This document shows, one piece after another, positions 9,100 through 17,918 of a DNA stretch of 64,000 nucleotides. Made by a program: the position numbers and the translations under genes. Origin of the DNA: Pontibacter diazotrophicus (lineage in GTDB: Bacteria > Bacteroidota > Bacteroidia > Cytophagales > Hymenobacteraceae). The DNA lies in the NCBI RefSeq assembly GCF_003367245.1, contig NZ_QRGR01000007.1, positions 1 through 64,000 on the forward strand. Direction: 5' to 3'. Position 1 is the stretch's first letter; the number at the start of each line of letters is the position of its first letter. Below the pieces are notes generated by a model. It saw only the letters and a program-made list of their open reading frames with translations, searched no databases and had not been told where the DNA came from.

Positions 9100-9888
9100 A
9101 TGCAGCCGGTAAAACTAAAGTACCTGGTTCTGATAGGCCTAGCGCTACAGCTTTCCTTTTTATCCACAGGTATAACCCATGCACAAAATGATCCGGCACT
9201 GGCAGATACTGCGTTCCTGCAAAGCTCAGTACAGCACGCTCTGGCAACTTACGAGGAGGCAGTAGGAGTTCGAACGCATTTATATAACGGCACAGAGTAT
9301 GTCGACTATAAAAAGCCTCATCTCGAAGGCGATCAGTTTTTCACTTCAAAGGCGGTAATACGGGGAAACATTTTTTACGATGGCGCCTGGTATACGCAAG
9401 TACCTCTGCTGTATGATGTAGTAACCGATGAAGTGATACTGCCTCATAACAGCAGCGGCTTGATGATGAAGCTTATCAACGGGAAGATTGACACCTTTCA
9501 ACTACACGGACACACTTTTGTGCACCACAAAGCAGATAGTACCGGCCAAACCATACTACAGCCCGGATTCTACGATTTAATGTATAGCCAGGACACCCAG
9601 TTCCTGGTAAAGAGAAAAAAGGAGATGCAGGACAGAGCGACGCAGAATGGCATGGAGGGCGAGTTCAGGATGGTAGATAAGCTCTACATCCGGAAAGACG
9701 GGCAATTCCACCGGGTACACAGCAAGCGGTCTGTTTACAAAGTGTTCAAAGATAAAAAGAGGCAATTGAAAAAATATGCATCTGCACAGCGCTTTAAATT
9801 CCGGAAGCAGCGGGAAGAAGCCATACTTGCCTTAACCAGATATTACGATAACTTGTCTGCTGAAGAGGCACAGCGCAGTGATAACTAA
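9100..9888 (+). CDS. Secreted protein of unknown function
   Basis: A 262-aa protein with a Sec signal peptide (hydrophobic 10-24, cleavage likely after THAQ). I do not recognise a named family. The C-terminal half contains KLYIRKDGQFHRVHSKRSVYK and a basic KDKKRQLKKYA stretch. A similar arrangement (FLIDERNQFHRVNKPSILKLF, then KHRKQINAYLKEH) occurs in the protein at 38963-39682, so the two look like distant relatives. It precedes the outer-membrane receptor operon by 70 bases and may be part of it. Confidence 0.7.
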   Translation: MQPVKLKYLVLIGLALQLSFLSTGITHAQNDPALADTAFLQSSVQHALATYEEAVGVRTHLYNGTEYVDYKKPHLEGDQFFTSKAVIRGNIFYDGAWYTQVPLLYDVVTDEVILPHNSSGLMMKLINGKIDTFQLHGHTFVHHKADSTGQTILQPGFYDLMYSQDTQFLVKRKKEMQDRATQNGMEGEFRMVDKLYIRKDGQFHRVHSKRSVYKVFKDKKRQLKKYASAQRFKFRKQREEAILALTRYYDNLSAEEAQRSDN

Positions 9889-9958
9889 AATAATCTACGT
9901 CCTATACTTCCATGCTTAAATCAACCCGCCTGAAGTGCCAACTGTAACGAACAAACTT

Positions 9959-12736
9959 ATGACCCACCTGTACCGCTCCATTTTATCTCTTCTTGTGGTT
10001 TTGTGTTTTGTGGCGCAGGGGCAGGCGCAGCAAACGAGAACAGCCTTTATTAGCGGTAACTTTACGTCCGCTACTTTTGAGGAGTTTGCCCGTGAGGTGG
10101 AGGCGCAGACCAATTACCACTTTTACTTTGACGCTACTGCTGTCGACAGCCTTTCTGTTACACTGCAGGTAAAGGAACAGCCGCTTTCAGACGTACTACG
10201 CCAGGTTTTTCAGAATACAGACTTCCAGTTTGCCATAGACGCCACGCAGCGAGTATTTATCACGAGGGGCACGCAGCTCAGTGTAAGCCTGCCAAAGAAT
10301 TTCTTCGAGCCTATGGAAAGCACAGCGGAAAGCGCACCACAGGTAGCAGCTACCCGATTACAGGGCGAGGAAAAAGAAATTAAAAAAGCGGGCTCAGAGC
10401 TAAAGCTTTACGAGATAGGTGTAAAAAGAGAGGGCGCAACAGGTAAAGCGAACCTGGCCGGGCACCTGCGCGATTCTAAAACCGGCGAACCGATTATTGG
10501 TGCGGCAGTATACATCGAGTCCCCGCTGATAGGCACCACTTCCGACCAGTACGGCTACTACTCCCTTACCCTGCCTGTGGGCCGCCACGAGCTGAAAGTA
10601 AAAGCCATCGGACTGCAAAACACGAGGCGCCACATCATGCTGTACTCCGAAGGAAAGCTGAACATTGACATAGCCGAAGATGTGCGGACGCTGAAAGAGG
10701 TGCTGGTAGAGGCGGAAAAAGACAAAAATGTGTCGGGGCTGCAGATGGGTATGGAAAAGCTGGACATCCGCACCATCAAACAGGTGCCCACGGCTTTCGG
10801 CGAAACAGATATCTTACGTGTGGTGCTTACGCTGCCGGGTGTAAAGTCGGTGGGAGAGGGTAGCACAGGCATGAACGTGCGCGGAGGCAGCACCGACCAA
10901 AACCTGATTCTGTTTGATGATGCCACCATTTACAACCCGTCGCACCTTTTTGGCTTCTTTTCAGCCTTCAACCCCGACATTCTGAAAACGGTAGAGCTTT
11001 ATAAAAGCGGCATTCCGGCTAAGTATGGCGGTCGCCTGTCGTCGGTGCTGGAGGTAACAAGCCGCGACGGTAACAAAAAAGAGTTTGCTGGTTCTGGTGG
11101 TATCGGTTTGCTCACGAGCAGGCTTACCCTGGAAGGACCCATCAGGAAAGACAAAACATCCTTCCTCATCGGGGGCCGCAGTACCTATTCTGACTGGCTG
11201 TTGAAAAAACTCCCGAATAAATCATTTAACGAAAGCTCTGCCGGCTTCTACGATATCAACGGGCACATCAGCCATGAGATAAACGAGAAGAACACGTTAT
11301 ACCTGAACGGCTACCTGAGTAAAGACAGGTTTCAGTTGGGTGCCGACACCTTATACCGGTTCAGCAATCAGGCGGCAAGCCTGAAGTGGAAGCATATCTT
11401 CCAGAACAAATTGTACGGCGTACTCACGGGTGTTTACAGCCACTATGATTACGATGTAACCAGCAAGAAAAACCCAGTGAATGCCTCCAGGCTTACCTTC
11501 GGTATAAACCAATCGAACCTGCAGGCCGACTTTAGTTATTTCCCTACTTCCAAGCATACAGTGGATTTTGGCGCAAGCTCTATTCTCTACAATGTAAACC
11601 CGGGCACCCTAACGCCCAATAGTCCTGAATCGCTGATTGCGCCGAACAGGCTACAGGCAGAGCGGGCCATTGAAAGTGCCATCTATGCTTCTGACCGTTT
11701 TGATATAACCCGCCGTTTCTCAGTTTCTGTGGGACTGCGCTACTCGTTCTTCAATGCCATGGGGCCACGGTCCGTTAACAATTACGCCCCCGGAGCTCCT
11801 AAAACGGAGGGCACGATACAGGATACGGCTGTTTATAAATCAGGCGATGTGTTTGCGACATACCATGGGCCGGAGTACAGGCTGTCGGCTAGGCTTGGGC
11901 TAACCGATAATTCCTCCGTGAAGTTAAGTTTCAACCGCATGCGGCAGTACATTCACATGCTTTCCAATACTACTTCCATTTCGCCCACAGATGTGTGGAA
12001 GCTGAGTGATGCGAACATCAGACCACAGGTAGGCGACCAATTGGCATTGGGTTATTACAGAAATTTCAGGGCCAACACGATTGAGTTCTCCGTGGAGGGA
12101 TATTATAAAAAGATGCAGGATTTCCTGGACTACAAGAGCAGTGCTACCCTGGTCATGAACCACCACATAGAAACGGATGTGGCAGGCGCAGAAGGCAAGG
12201 CCTATGGCGTGGAAGTGATGCTGCGGAAAGCAACCGGCAAAATGAATGGTTGGGTGAGCTATACGTATTCCCGCACGCTGGTGCGCCTGGATGACGCGGA
12301 GACCGGCGAAAAGATAAACAACGGTGAATACTACCCCAGCAATTTTGACAAGCCGCACGATTTTACCCTTATCAGCAACTACCGTTTCAGCCAGCGTTTC
12401 AGCACCTCGGTTAACTTTACCTACAGCACCGGCCGGCCTATAACCCTGCCGCTTGCCAAGTATACCCTGGGCAACAGCCAGCGCATTTATTACTCTGACA
12501 GAAACGCCTACAGGGTGCCCGACTATTACCGCCTGGACCTGGCACTAAACATAGAGGGTAACCATAAAATAAAAAAACTGGCGCACAGCTCCTGGACGTT
12601 GGCAGTCTATAACCTGACCGGGCGGCGAAACCCTTATTCCATTTACTTCAAAGCAGAGGAAGGCAGAATAAACGGGTATAAGATGTCCATCTTCGGCCAG
12701 CCTATCCCCACCATCACCTATAACTTTAGATTTTAA
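9959..12736 (+). CDS. TonB-dependent outer-membrane receptor with STN domain
   Basis: About 925 aa from the ATG at 9959, which gives a clean signal peptide (MTHLYRSILSLLVVL, cleavage after QAQ); a GTG 24 bases upstream is less likely. An STN (secretin/TonB N-terminal) domain follows. A carboxypeptidase-regulatory-like domain reads LAGHLRDSKTGEPIIGAAVYIESPLIGTTSDQYGYYSLTLP. The plug has VGEGSTGMNVRGGSTDQNLILFDDATIYN. A beta-barrel ends in a C-terminal aromatic (YNFRF). The STN domain suggests signalling to an anti-sigma factor, but no FecI/FecR pair is nearby. Its stop overlaps the start of the DUF4249 gene by one base. Confidence 0.9.
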   Translation: MTHLYRSILSLLVVLCFVAQGQAQQTRTAFISGNFTSATFEEFAREVEAQTNYHFYFDATAVDSLSVTLQVKEQPLSDVLRQVFQNTDFQFAIDATQRVFITRGTQLSVSLPKNFFEPMESTAESAPQVAATRLQGEEKEIKKAGSELKLYEIGVKREGATGKANLAGHLRDSKTGEPIIGAAVYIESPLIGTTSDQYGYYSLTLPVGRHELKVKAIGLQNTRRHIMLYSEGKLNIDIAEDVRTLKEVLVEAEKDKNVSGLQMGMEKLDIRTIKQVPTAFGETDILRVVLTLPGVKSVGEGSTGMNVRGGSTDQNLILFDDATIYNPSHLFGFFSAFNPDILKTVELYKSGIPAKYGGRLSSVLEVTSRDGNKKEFAGSGGIGLLTSRLTLEGPIRKDKTSFLIGGRSTYSDWLLKKLPNKSFNESSAGFYDINGHISHEINEKNTLYLNGYLSKDRFQLGADTLYRFSNQAASLKWKHIFQNKLYGVLTGVYSHYDYDVTSKKNPVNASRLTFGINQSNLQADFSYFPTSKHTVDFGASSILYNVNPGTLTPNSPESLIAPNRLQAERAIESAIYASDRFDITRRFSVSVGLRYSFFNAMGPRSVNNYAPGAPKTEGTIQDTAVYKSGDVFATYHGPEYRLSARLGLTDNSSVKLSFNRMRQYIHMLSNTTSISPTDVWKLSDANIRPQVGDQLALGYYRNFRANTIEFSVEGYYKKMQDFLDYKSSATLVMNHHIETDVAGAEGKAYGVEVMLRKATGKMNGWVSYTYSRTLVRLDDAETGEKINNGEYYPSNFDKPHDFTLISNYRFSQRFSTSVNFTYSTGRPITLPLAKYTLGNSQRIYYSDRNAYRVPDYYRLDLALNIEGNHKIKKLAHSSWTLAVYNLTGRRNPYSIYFKAEEGRINGYKMSIFGQPIPTITYNFRF

Positions 12737-13911
12737 TGCAGATGTATACCCGACGTCTTAAAAGTATAATTTGCTGCTGCTTACTGCTGCTTGTTGGTTG
12801 TGTGGAGCCCTATGCACCGGAGGTAATTGAGGGGCCGAATCACTACCTGGTGGTGGATGGTTTAATAAACGGAAACGGTATTACAACTGTAAAGCTGTCG
12901 CGCACGCAGAACATCTCAGAAGAGAGTATGCCTATGGCAGAGATGGGCGCTACACTACTGCTGGAAGAGGAGCAGGGGGCACAGTATCCGCTGTATGAGA
13001 CTGATCCTGCTATGTATGTCAGCAACAGCCTTAACCTGGACCATACCAAAAAGTACAGGCTCTACATCAGGTTGTCTACCGGCAGGGAGTATGTCTCTGA
13101 TTTTGTTGACGTAAAGCAAACGCCGCCCATTGAAAAGGTTAGCTGGGAGGCGCTGGACAACAGTCTGCAGATTTATGTCAGCAGCCGTGATCCGCAGAAT
13201 AATACGCAGTACTATCGCTGGGAGTACGAAGATACCTGGGCCTATACGGCGGCTTTATATTCAAACATTAAGTACGATGAAGCCACCGGGACAATTGTTG
13301 CGCGTGGCCGTGGCGATGAAAATATTTATAACTGTTGGAGATCAGACAGCTCAAAAGACATTAAACTGGGCACCTCTGCCAAGCTCAGTCAAGATGTTAT
13401 CCATGAATACCCAATCCTGACGCTGCGTGCTCTCTCGGAGGAGCTGCGCATAAAGTACAGCATCCTGGTAAAGCAGTATGCGCTCACGCAGGAGGCATAC
13501 CAGTACTGGGAGGCGCTCCGGAAAAACACCGAGGGCATTGGGACGCTGTTCGACCCGCTGCCTGCCCAACTGACGGGAAATGTGCATAGCCTGGCAAACC
13601 CTGATGAGCCGGTGATTGGTTATGTCGGGGCCTCATCAGTGCAGGAGAAGCGGATTTTTGTAAGCCGGGACGAACTGCCGAAGGAGTGGCGGTATTTTTA
13701 TCCTACCTGTCAGATGGACTCGCTGCTGCCAGCAGAAGGGGAGACTTTAGCCGATTTAGCAGTTCGTTTTAAAGGCGGAAATTACATGCCTGTCACCGAG
13801 ATTTATCCTCCCCAAGGAGGGATTGCTCCCATCGGCTATATGGGAGCTACAAAAAGGTGTGTTGACTGCCGGACACGTGGCACCAACGTGAAACCTGATT
13901 TTTGGGAGTAA
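12736..13911 (+). CDS. DUF4249 lipoprotein
   Basis: A 391-aa protein with a lipoprotein signal peptide: basic start, hydrophobic CCCLLLLVG, then lipobox Cys near residue 22 (VGCVEPYAP). The mature part starts in the way typical of DUF4249 (LVVDGLINGNGITTVKLSRTQNI). A CxxC motif lies near the end (RCVDCRTRG). DUF4249 proteins are habitually encoded next to TonB receptors in Bacteroidota, probably as surface or periplasmic partners. The ATG overlaps the receptor stop (TAATG), which suggests translational coupling. A second Met two codons later is an equally possible start. Confidence 0.88.
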   Translation: MQMYTRRLKSIICCCLLLLVGCVEPYAPEVIEGPNHYLVVDGLINGNGITTVKLSRTQNISEESMPMAEMGATLLLEEEQGAQYPLYETDPAMYVSNSLNLDHTKKYRLYIRLSTGREYVSDFVDVKQTPPIEKVSWEALDNSLQIYVSSRDPQNNTQYYRWEYEDTWAYTAALYSNIKYDEATGTIVARGRGDENIYNCWRSDSSKDIKLGTSAKLSQDVIHEYPILTLRALSEELRIKYSILVKQYALTQEAYQYWEALRKNTEGIGTLFDPLPAQLTGNVHSLANPDEPVIGYVGASSVQEKRIFVSRDELPKEWRYFYPTCQMDSLLPAEGETLADLAVRFKGGNYMPVTEIYPPQGGIAPIGYMGATKRCVDCRTRGTNVKPDFWE

Positions 13912-13925
13912 ATCAACACCGATAC

Positions 13926-16376
13926 ATGAGAACAAACCACATGAAAGCGCTACACAGTACAGCACATACTGCTGCCAGGAGAGGCTTATACCTTTTGCTA
14001 AGTGCTGTGCTTGTACTGGCTGCAACAGGCCCTACGCTTGCCCAGACCGAGACATTAAAAAGTATTGTACAGGGCTTTGACGCCTACCGCAGCAAGGCTC
14101 TGCAGGAGAAGTTGTACCTGCACCTCGACAGGCCATTCTACGCTTGCGGGGAAACCATGTGGTTTAAGGTCTACAACACAGACGGGACCTTGCACAAGCC
14201 GCTCGACCTGAGTAAGGTAGCTTATGTAGAGGTGCTGGATGAGAGCCTGAAACCGGTGCTGCAGGGCAAAATTGCTTTGAAGGACGGCACAGGCAATGGT
14301 TCTTTTACGCTGCCTGTCTCGCTGACCTCTGGCAACTATAAAGTGCGTGCCTACACCAGCTGGATGAAGAACTTCGAGCCCGATTTTTATTTTGAAACGC
14401 CTGTCACGGTCGTCAACTCTTTTACCAGCCTTGGCCTGCCTCCTGTGCAGGATTCGGCCACTTACGCCATACAATTCTTCCCGGAAGGTGGAAGCCTGGT
14501 GCAGGGTATATCCGGCAAAGTAGCTTTCCAGGGAGTGAACAGAAAGACAGGCAAGGGCATAGATTTCACCGGAAAAGTAGTTGACGACAATGGTGTGGAG
14601 GTGGCGCAGTTTCGCTCCCACAAGTTCGGCATCGGGCAGTTTACTTTTATACCGGTTGCCGCTGCCACGTATACGGCCCTTATAGAACTCCCAAACAGGA
14701 AAGTGCTCCGGCAGAGACTGCCCCAGGTGTACGAACAGGGGTACAGCCTGCACCTGGAGGAGTATAATGCAGACCAGCTACAGCTAACTGTTGCAGCCAC
14801 CGGTCAGCAACCAGAGGCGGTACACCTGCTGGGGCATGCCCGGCAAATAATAGGGGTGGCTGAAAGTGCAAGACTGCAGCAAGGTATCGCTACTTTTGTG
14901 GTGGATAAAAGTAAACTGGCAGAGGGTGTTAATCATTTCACCGTTTTCAACAGCCAAAAGCAGCCGGTTTGTGAACGCTTATACTTTAAGCGCCCGACAC
15001 AAAAGCTGCAGGTGGATGCTAAAACAGACAAAGACCTATACACAACAAGAGAAAAGGTAACTGCCAACCTCCTGACGCAGGCACAGGAAGGGCAGGCAGT
15101 ACCTGCTAACCTGTCGGTGTCTGTTTACAAACTGGATTCTTTACAGGGAGAGAGTGCCACCGATATCTATTCCTATCTGTGGCTAACTTCTGACTTGAAG
15201 GGAACGGTGGAACAGCCGGGGTACTACTTTACAACGTCAGGCCCGGAAGTTGATGAAGCCATAGATAACCTGATGCTCACACACGGCTGGAGTCGCTTCC
15301 GTTGGGAGGATGTGCTGCCGGAGCAAAACACCAACTATAAATTCCTGCCGGAGTATGATGGCCATTTTATCAGGGGCAAGATTACAGACGCTGAAACGGG
15401 TGCTATTGCCCCCAATATTACCACCTACTTAACTGCCCCCGGCAAGCATGTGCGCCTCTACAGCGCCACTAGTAATAAAGATGGTTTGGTGCAGTTTCAA
15501 GCGAAGGACTTTTACGGGCCAAAGGAAATTGTGGTACAATCCAACTTTCTGAAAGACAGCACCTATCATTTTGAGGTCTTTAGCCCCTTTTCAGATAAGT
15601 ATGCTGCCAAACCACGGCCGGGTTTAGATATAGCAGAGCACCTGCAGCAGGAGCTGACACAGCGGCATATCGGGGTGCAGGTGCCCTATTCCTATCACGA
15701 AAAACACCTGAATATATACCGGGCGCCGGGCATTGATAGCACAGCCTTTTATGGCAAAGCAGATGCCACTTACCTGCTGGATGATTATGTTCGCTTTAAG
15801 GTAATGGAGGAGGTGATGCGCGAGTATGTGCCGGGTGTGCAGGTGCGCCTGCGAAGGGGCAGTTTTCACTTCAATGTATTAGACTCCCCGAATTCCTCCC
15901 TTTTCCATACAAACCCGCTGGTGCTGCTGGATGGTGTTCCTGTTTTTGACATTGACAAAATTATGGCGTTCGACCCCCGAAAGGTCCGGAAGTTAGAGGT
16001 GTTTACCAGTAAGTACTTCCACGGGCCACATGTATACACCGGCCTTGTCAGCTATACTACTTACCAAGGCGATTTGGCAGGCTTTCAACTGGACCCGCGC
16101 TCGCTGTTGATGGAGTACGAAGGCCTGCAACTACAGCGGGAATTCTACGCCCCTTCATACGACAACGAACAGCAAAGGCAAAACCGCCTGCCTGATTTCC
16201 GGAACCTGCTTCACTGGTCACCTGATGTAGTGACCAAAGCAGATGGTAAGACAGCACTTAGCTTTTTTACCTCAGACGAGGCTGGGAAGTATATGATTGT
16301 AGTGCAGGGAATGACGAAGAGTGGCCTGACAGGTAGCAAAGCATTTACGTTTGAGGTAAGGCAGCAGCCACTTTAG
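13926..16376 (+). CDS. Large secreted MG2/plug-like protein of the receptor operon
   Basis: About 816 aa from the ATG at 13926, with a signal peptide ending GPTLAQ. The N-terminal half has macroglobulin-like domains (EKLYLHLDRPFYACGETMWFKVY, then SLTSGNYKVRAYTSWMKNF) as in alpha-2-macroglobulin MG2. The C-terminal part has a TonB-plug-like segment (VLLDGVPVFDIDKIMAFDPRKVRKLEV), but no beta-barrel follows. This architecture recurs in Bacteroidota beside TonB receptors plus DUF4249. A role in surface assembly or substrate handling is inferred only from context. It starts 14 bases after the DUF4249 stop. Confidence 0.82.
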   Translation: MRTNHMKALHSTAHTAARRGLYLLLSAVLVLAATGPTLAQTETLKSIVQGFDAYRSKALQEKLYLHLDRPFYACGETMWFKVYNTDGTLHKPLDLSKVAYVEVLDESLKPVLQGKIALKDGTGNGSFTLPVSLTSGNYKVRAYTSWMKNFEPDFYFETPVTVVNSFTSLGLPPVQDSATYAIQFFPEGGSLVQGISGKVAFQGVNRKTGKGIDFTGKVVDDNGVEVAQFRSHKFGIGQFTFIPVAAATYTALIELPNRKVLRQRLPQVYEQGYSLHLEEYNADQLQLTVAATGQQPEAVHLLGHARQIIGVAESARLQQGIATFVVDKSKLAEGVNHFTVFNSQKQPVCERLYFKRPTQKLQVDAKTDKDLYTTREKVTANLLTQAQEGQAVPANLSVSVYKLDSLQGESATDIYSYLWLTSDLKGTVEQPGYYFTTSGPEVDEAIDNLMLTHGWSRFRWEDVLPEQNTNYKFLPEYDGHFIRGKITDAETGAIAPNITTYLTAPGKHVRLYSATSNKDGLVQFQAKDFYGPKEIVVQSNFLKDSTYHFEVFSPFSDKYAAKPRPGLDIAEHLQQELTQRHIGVQVPYSYHEKHLNIYRAPGIDSTAFYGKADATYLLDDYVRFKVMEEVMREYVPGVQVRLRRGSFHFNVLDSPNSSLFHTNPLVLLDGVPVFDIDKIMAFDPRKVRKLEVFTSKYFHGPHVYTGLVSYTTYQGDLAGFQLDPRSLLMEYEGLQLQREFYAPSYDNEQQRQNRLPDFRNLLHWSPDVVTKADGKTALSFFTSDEAGKYMIVVQGMTKSGLTGSKAFTFEVRQQPL

Positions 16377-16391
16377 AGACTGTTCTGGAAT

Positions 16392-16419
16392 ATCAGTCAC
16401 TAAGTAAATAGTGACTGAT
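16392..16419. repeat. Inverted repeat between convergent genes
   Basis: ATCAGTCACTA and TAGTGACTGAT form a perfect 11-bp stem with a 6-base loop. It lies just after the MG2-like gene (+) and just after the histidine kinase gene (-). There is no clear T-run on either side, so it is only a possible weak bidirectional terminator. Confidence 0.55.
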
Positions 16420-16453
16420 TGTAGAGCCCGAGTCAAAACTGATGCTGTGAGCT

Positions 16454-17644
16454 TTACTTTGGCCATGTAAAGTAAAAGGTGGTGCCCTGGCCAGCATCTG
16501 ATTCTATCCAGACCTTACCGCCTTTGTCTTCCACTATTTTCTTTACAGTGGCGAGGCCAATACCAGATCCATGCTTTTTGCTGGCATCCCGGAGCAGGCG
16601 CTCAAACATAGCAAAAACTTTTTCCTGGTGTTGCAGCGGAATACCCGGGCCATCATCCTTCACACAGAAAGTGTAATATTTCTCTGACTCTTCGTCTATG
16701 CTAACCCATAGGTTTCCTTTGCCTGTGTGGTGGTATTTAAAGGCGTTGGAGATAAGATTGGCAAAAACCTGCTGTAACAGCACTTTCTCGGTAGTAAGAA
16801 CCGGTAAGTCAGGTGAAACATGCGTCTTCATTTCACGGCCTCCGGAATGCTCCGCTATCAGGCCCTGTACCATGCCGTATACATCAACTTCCTCTTTAGG
16901 CAAGTCTTTTACTTGTGTCATGGAATACTGCAGGAGCCCTATGACCAGTTCTTCCATGGCAGCGGCGCTGTCTTTTATCAGCAGCAGGTTACTGGCCATG
17001 TTGGCGAAGTCCTTCGCAGCTAAATCATCCTGCAGCCATTCTATAATGGTGCTGATGTTCATGATAGGCTCCTTCAGATCATGTGATACCATGCGCACAA
17101 ACTGTTCAAGCTTTTCGTTTGCCACCTTTAGCTGTAGCTTCTCTTTTTCCAGTTGCTCTTGTTTCAGGCGTAGCTCAAAATTCGCAACTACCTGTCGCGC
17201 CAGTGTATTTAAGGCATTCCGCTGCACCTCCGTGAGCTGCCTCGGAACAGTATCAAGTACGCAGAGGCTGCCGAGGTTATAGCCATTATCGGTTAAAAGT
17301 TGTGCGCCAGCATAAAACCTGATGTAGGGAGGGCTGGTCACAAGTATATTTTGCCGGAAGCGTTCATCTTCCAGGGTATCCTCAATCTCCAGAATATTGT
17401 TTTGAAGGATTGTGTGCTGGCAAAACGAGACAGAACGGGGCAGTTCACACACCTCTGTACCTACTTTGGACTTAAACCACTGTCTTTCTTCCGTAACCAG
17501 TGTTATAAGTGAAATGGGAGTATCGCAAATATGTGCGGCAAGCGCAGTGATGTCATCAAATTCTTTTTCGGCGGGGGTGTCAAGTATGTTAAATGCTTTC
17601 AGCGCCCTCAGTCTTTCTACTTCCAGCTTTTCAGTGATAGCCAT
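16454..17644 (-). CDS. Orphan cytosolic GAF-domain histidine kinase
   Basis: A 396-aa sensor kinase without membrane segments. A GAF domain (about 10-155) contains ITLVTEERQWFKSKVG, FCQHTIL and LGSLCVLDT. A coiled coil links to the HisKA domain with the H-box MVSHDLKEP (His near residue 189). The ATPase domain shows the N-box NLISNAFKYH, G1 DDGPGIP, F-box FAMFERL and G2 GSGIGLATVK. No response regulator is adjacent, so the partner must be elsewhere. A 12-bp dyad lies 16 bases before the start codon. Confidence 0.93.
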   Translation of the reverse strand: MAITEKLEVERLRALKAFNILDTPAEKEFDDITALAAHICDTPISLITLVTEERQWFKSKVGTEVCELPRSVSFCQHTILQNNILEIEDTLEDERFRQNILVTSPPYIRFYAGAQLLTDNGYNLGSLCVLDTVPRQLTEVQRNALNTLARQVVANFELRLKQEQLEKEKLQLKVANEKLEQFVRMVSHDLKEPIMNISTIIEWLQDDLAAKDFANMASNLLLIKDSAAAMEELVIGLLQYSMTQVKDLPKEEVDVYGMVQGLIAEHSGGREMKTHVSPDLPVLTTEKVLLQQVFANLISNAFKYHHTGKGNLWVSIDEESEKYYTFCVKDDGPGIPLQHQEKVFAMFERLLRDASKKHGSGIGLATVKKIVEDKGGKVWIESDAGQGTTFYFTWPK

Positions 17645-17659
17645 TTTTAATGTTTCCTG

Positions 17660-17692
17660 TATAAATGTAATATCATACTAATTACATTTATA
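17660..17692. promoter_or_regulatory. AT-rich dyad upstream of the histidine kinase
   Basis: TATAAATGTAAT (17660-17671) and ATTACATTTATA (17681-17692) are perfect inverted copies separated by 9 bases. The element lies 16 bases before the kinase ATG, in the - strand 5' region. It could be an operator or a 5'-UTR hairpin. Confidence 0.5.
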
Positions 17693-17865
17693 TTTATATA
17701 CGTAATTTTAAGCATTTGTGTATAAAAGGTATGTCTTTCAGAAAGGCAGAAGAATGAAAGATACCTCTGGTCAGGCATTCCAGATATATGACAATACTTT
17801 TATAACGTAGCAGAGGTGCATTAAATTATAGCTCAGGAAGCTTGTGAGTTATAAGCCTGAAAACG

Positions 17866-17900
17866 AGGAAGCCTCTGTGGGTATTCCACAGAGGCTTCCT
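17866..17900 (-). terminator. Terminator downstream of purB
   Basis: A perfect 15-bp stem (17866-17880 with 17886-17900) around a 5-base loop, 18 bases after the purB stop. On the - strand it is followed by CGTTTTC. Confidence 0.85.
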
Positions 17901-17918
17901 GTATAAATAAATTCAAGT

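Noticed and set aside
16392..16419. Firm terminator call for the MG2-like gene
   Set aside because: The stem is perfect but AT-balanced and lacks a T-run on either side; kept only as an inverted repeat.
16698..17282. 194-aa + strand frame opposite the histidine kinase
   Set aside because: Antisense to clear kinase motifs; its Ser/Cys/Phe-rich composition is that of a shadow frame.
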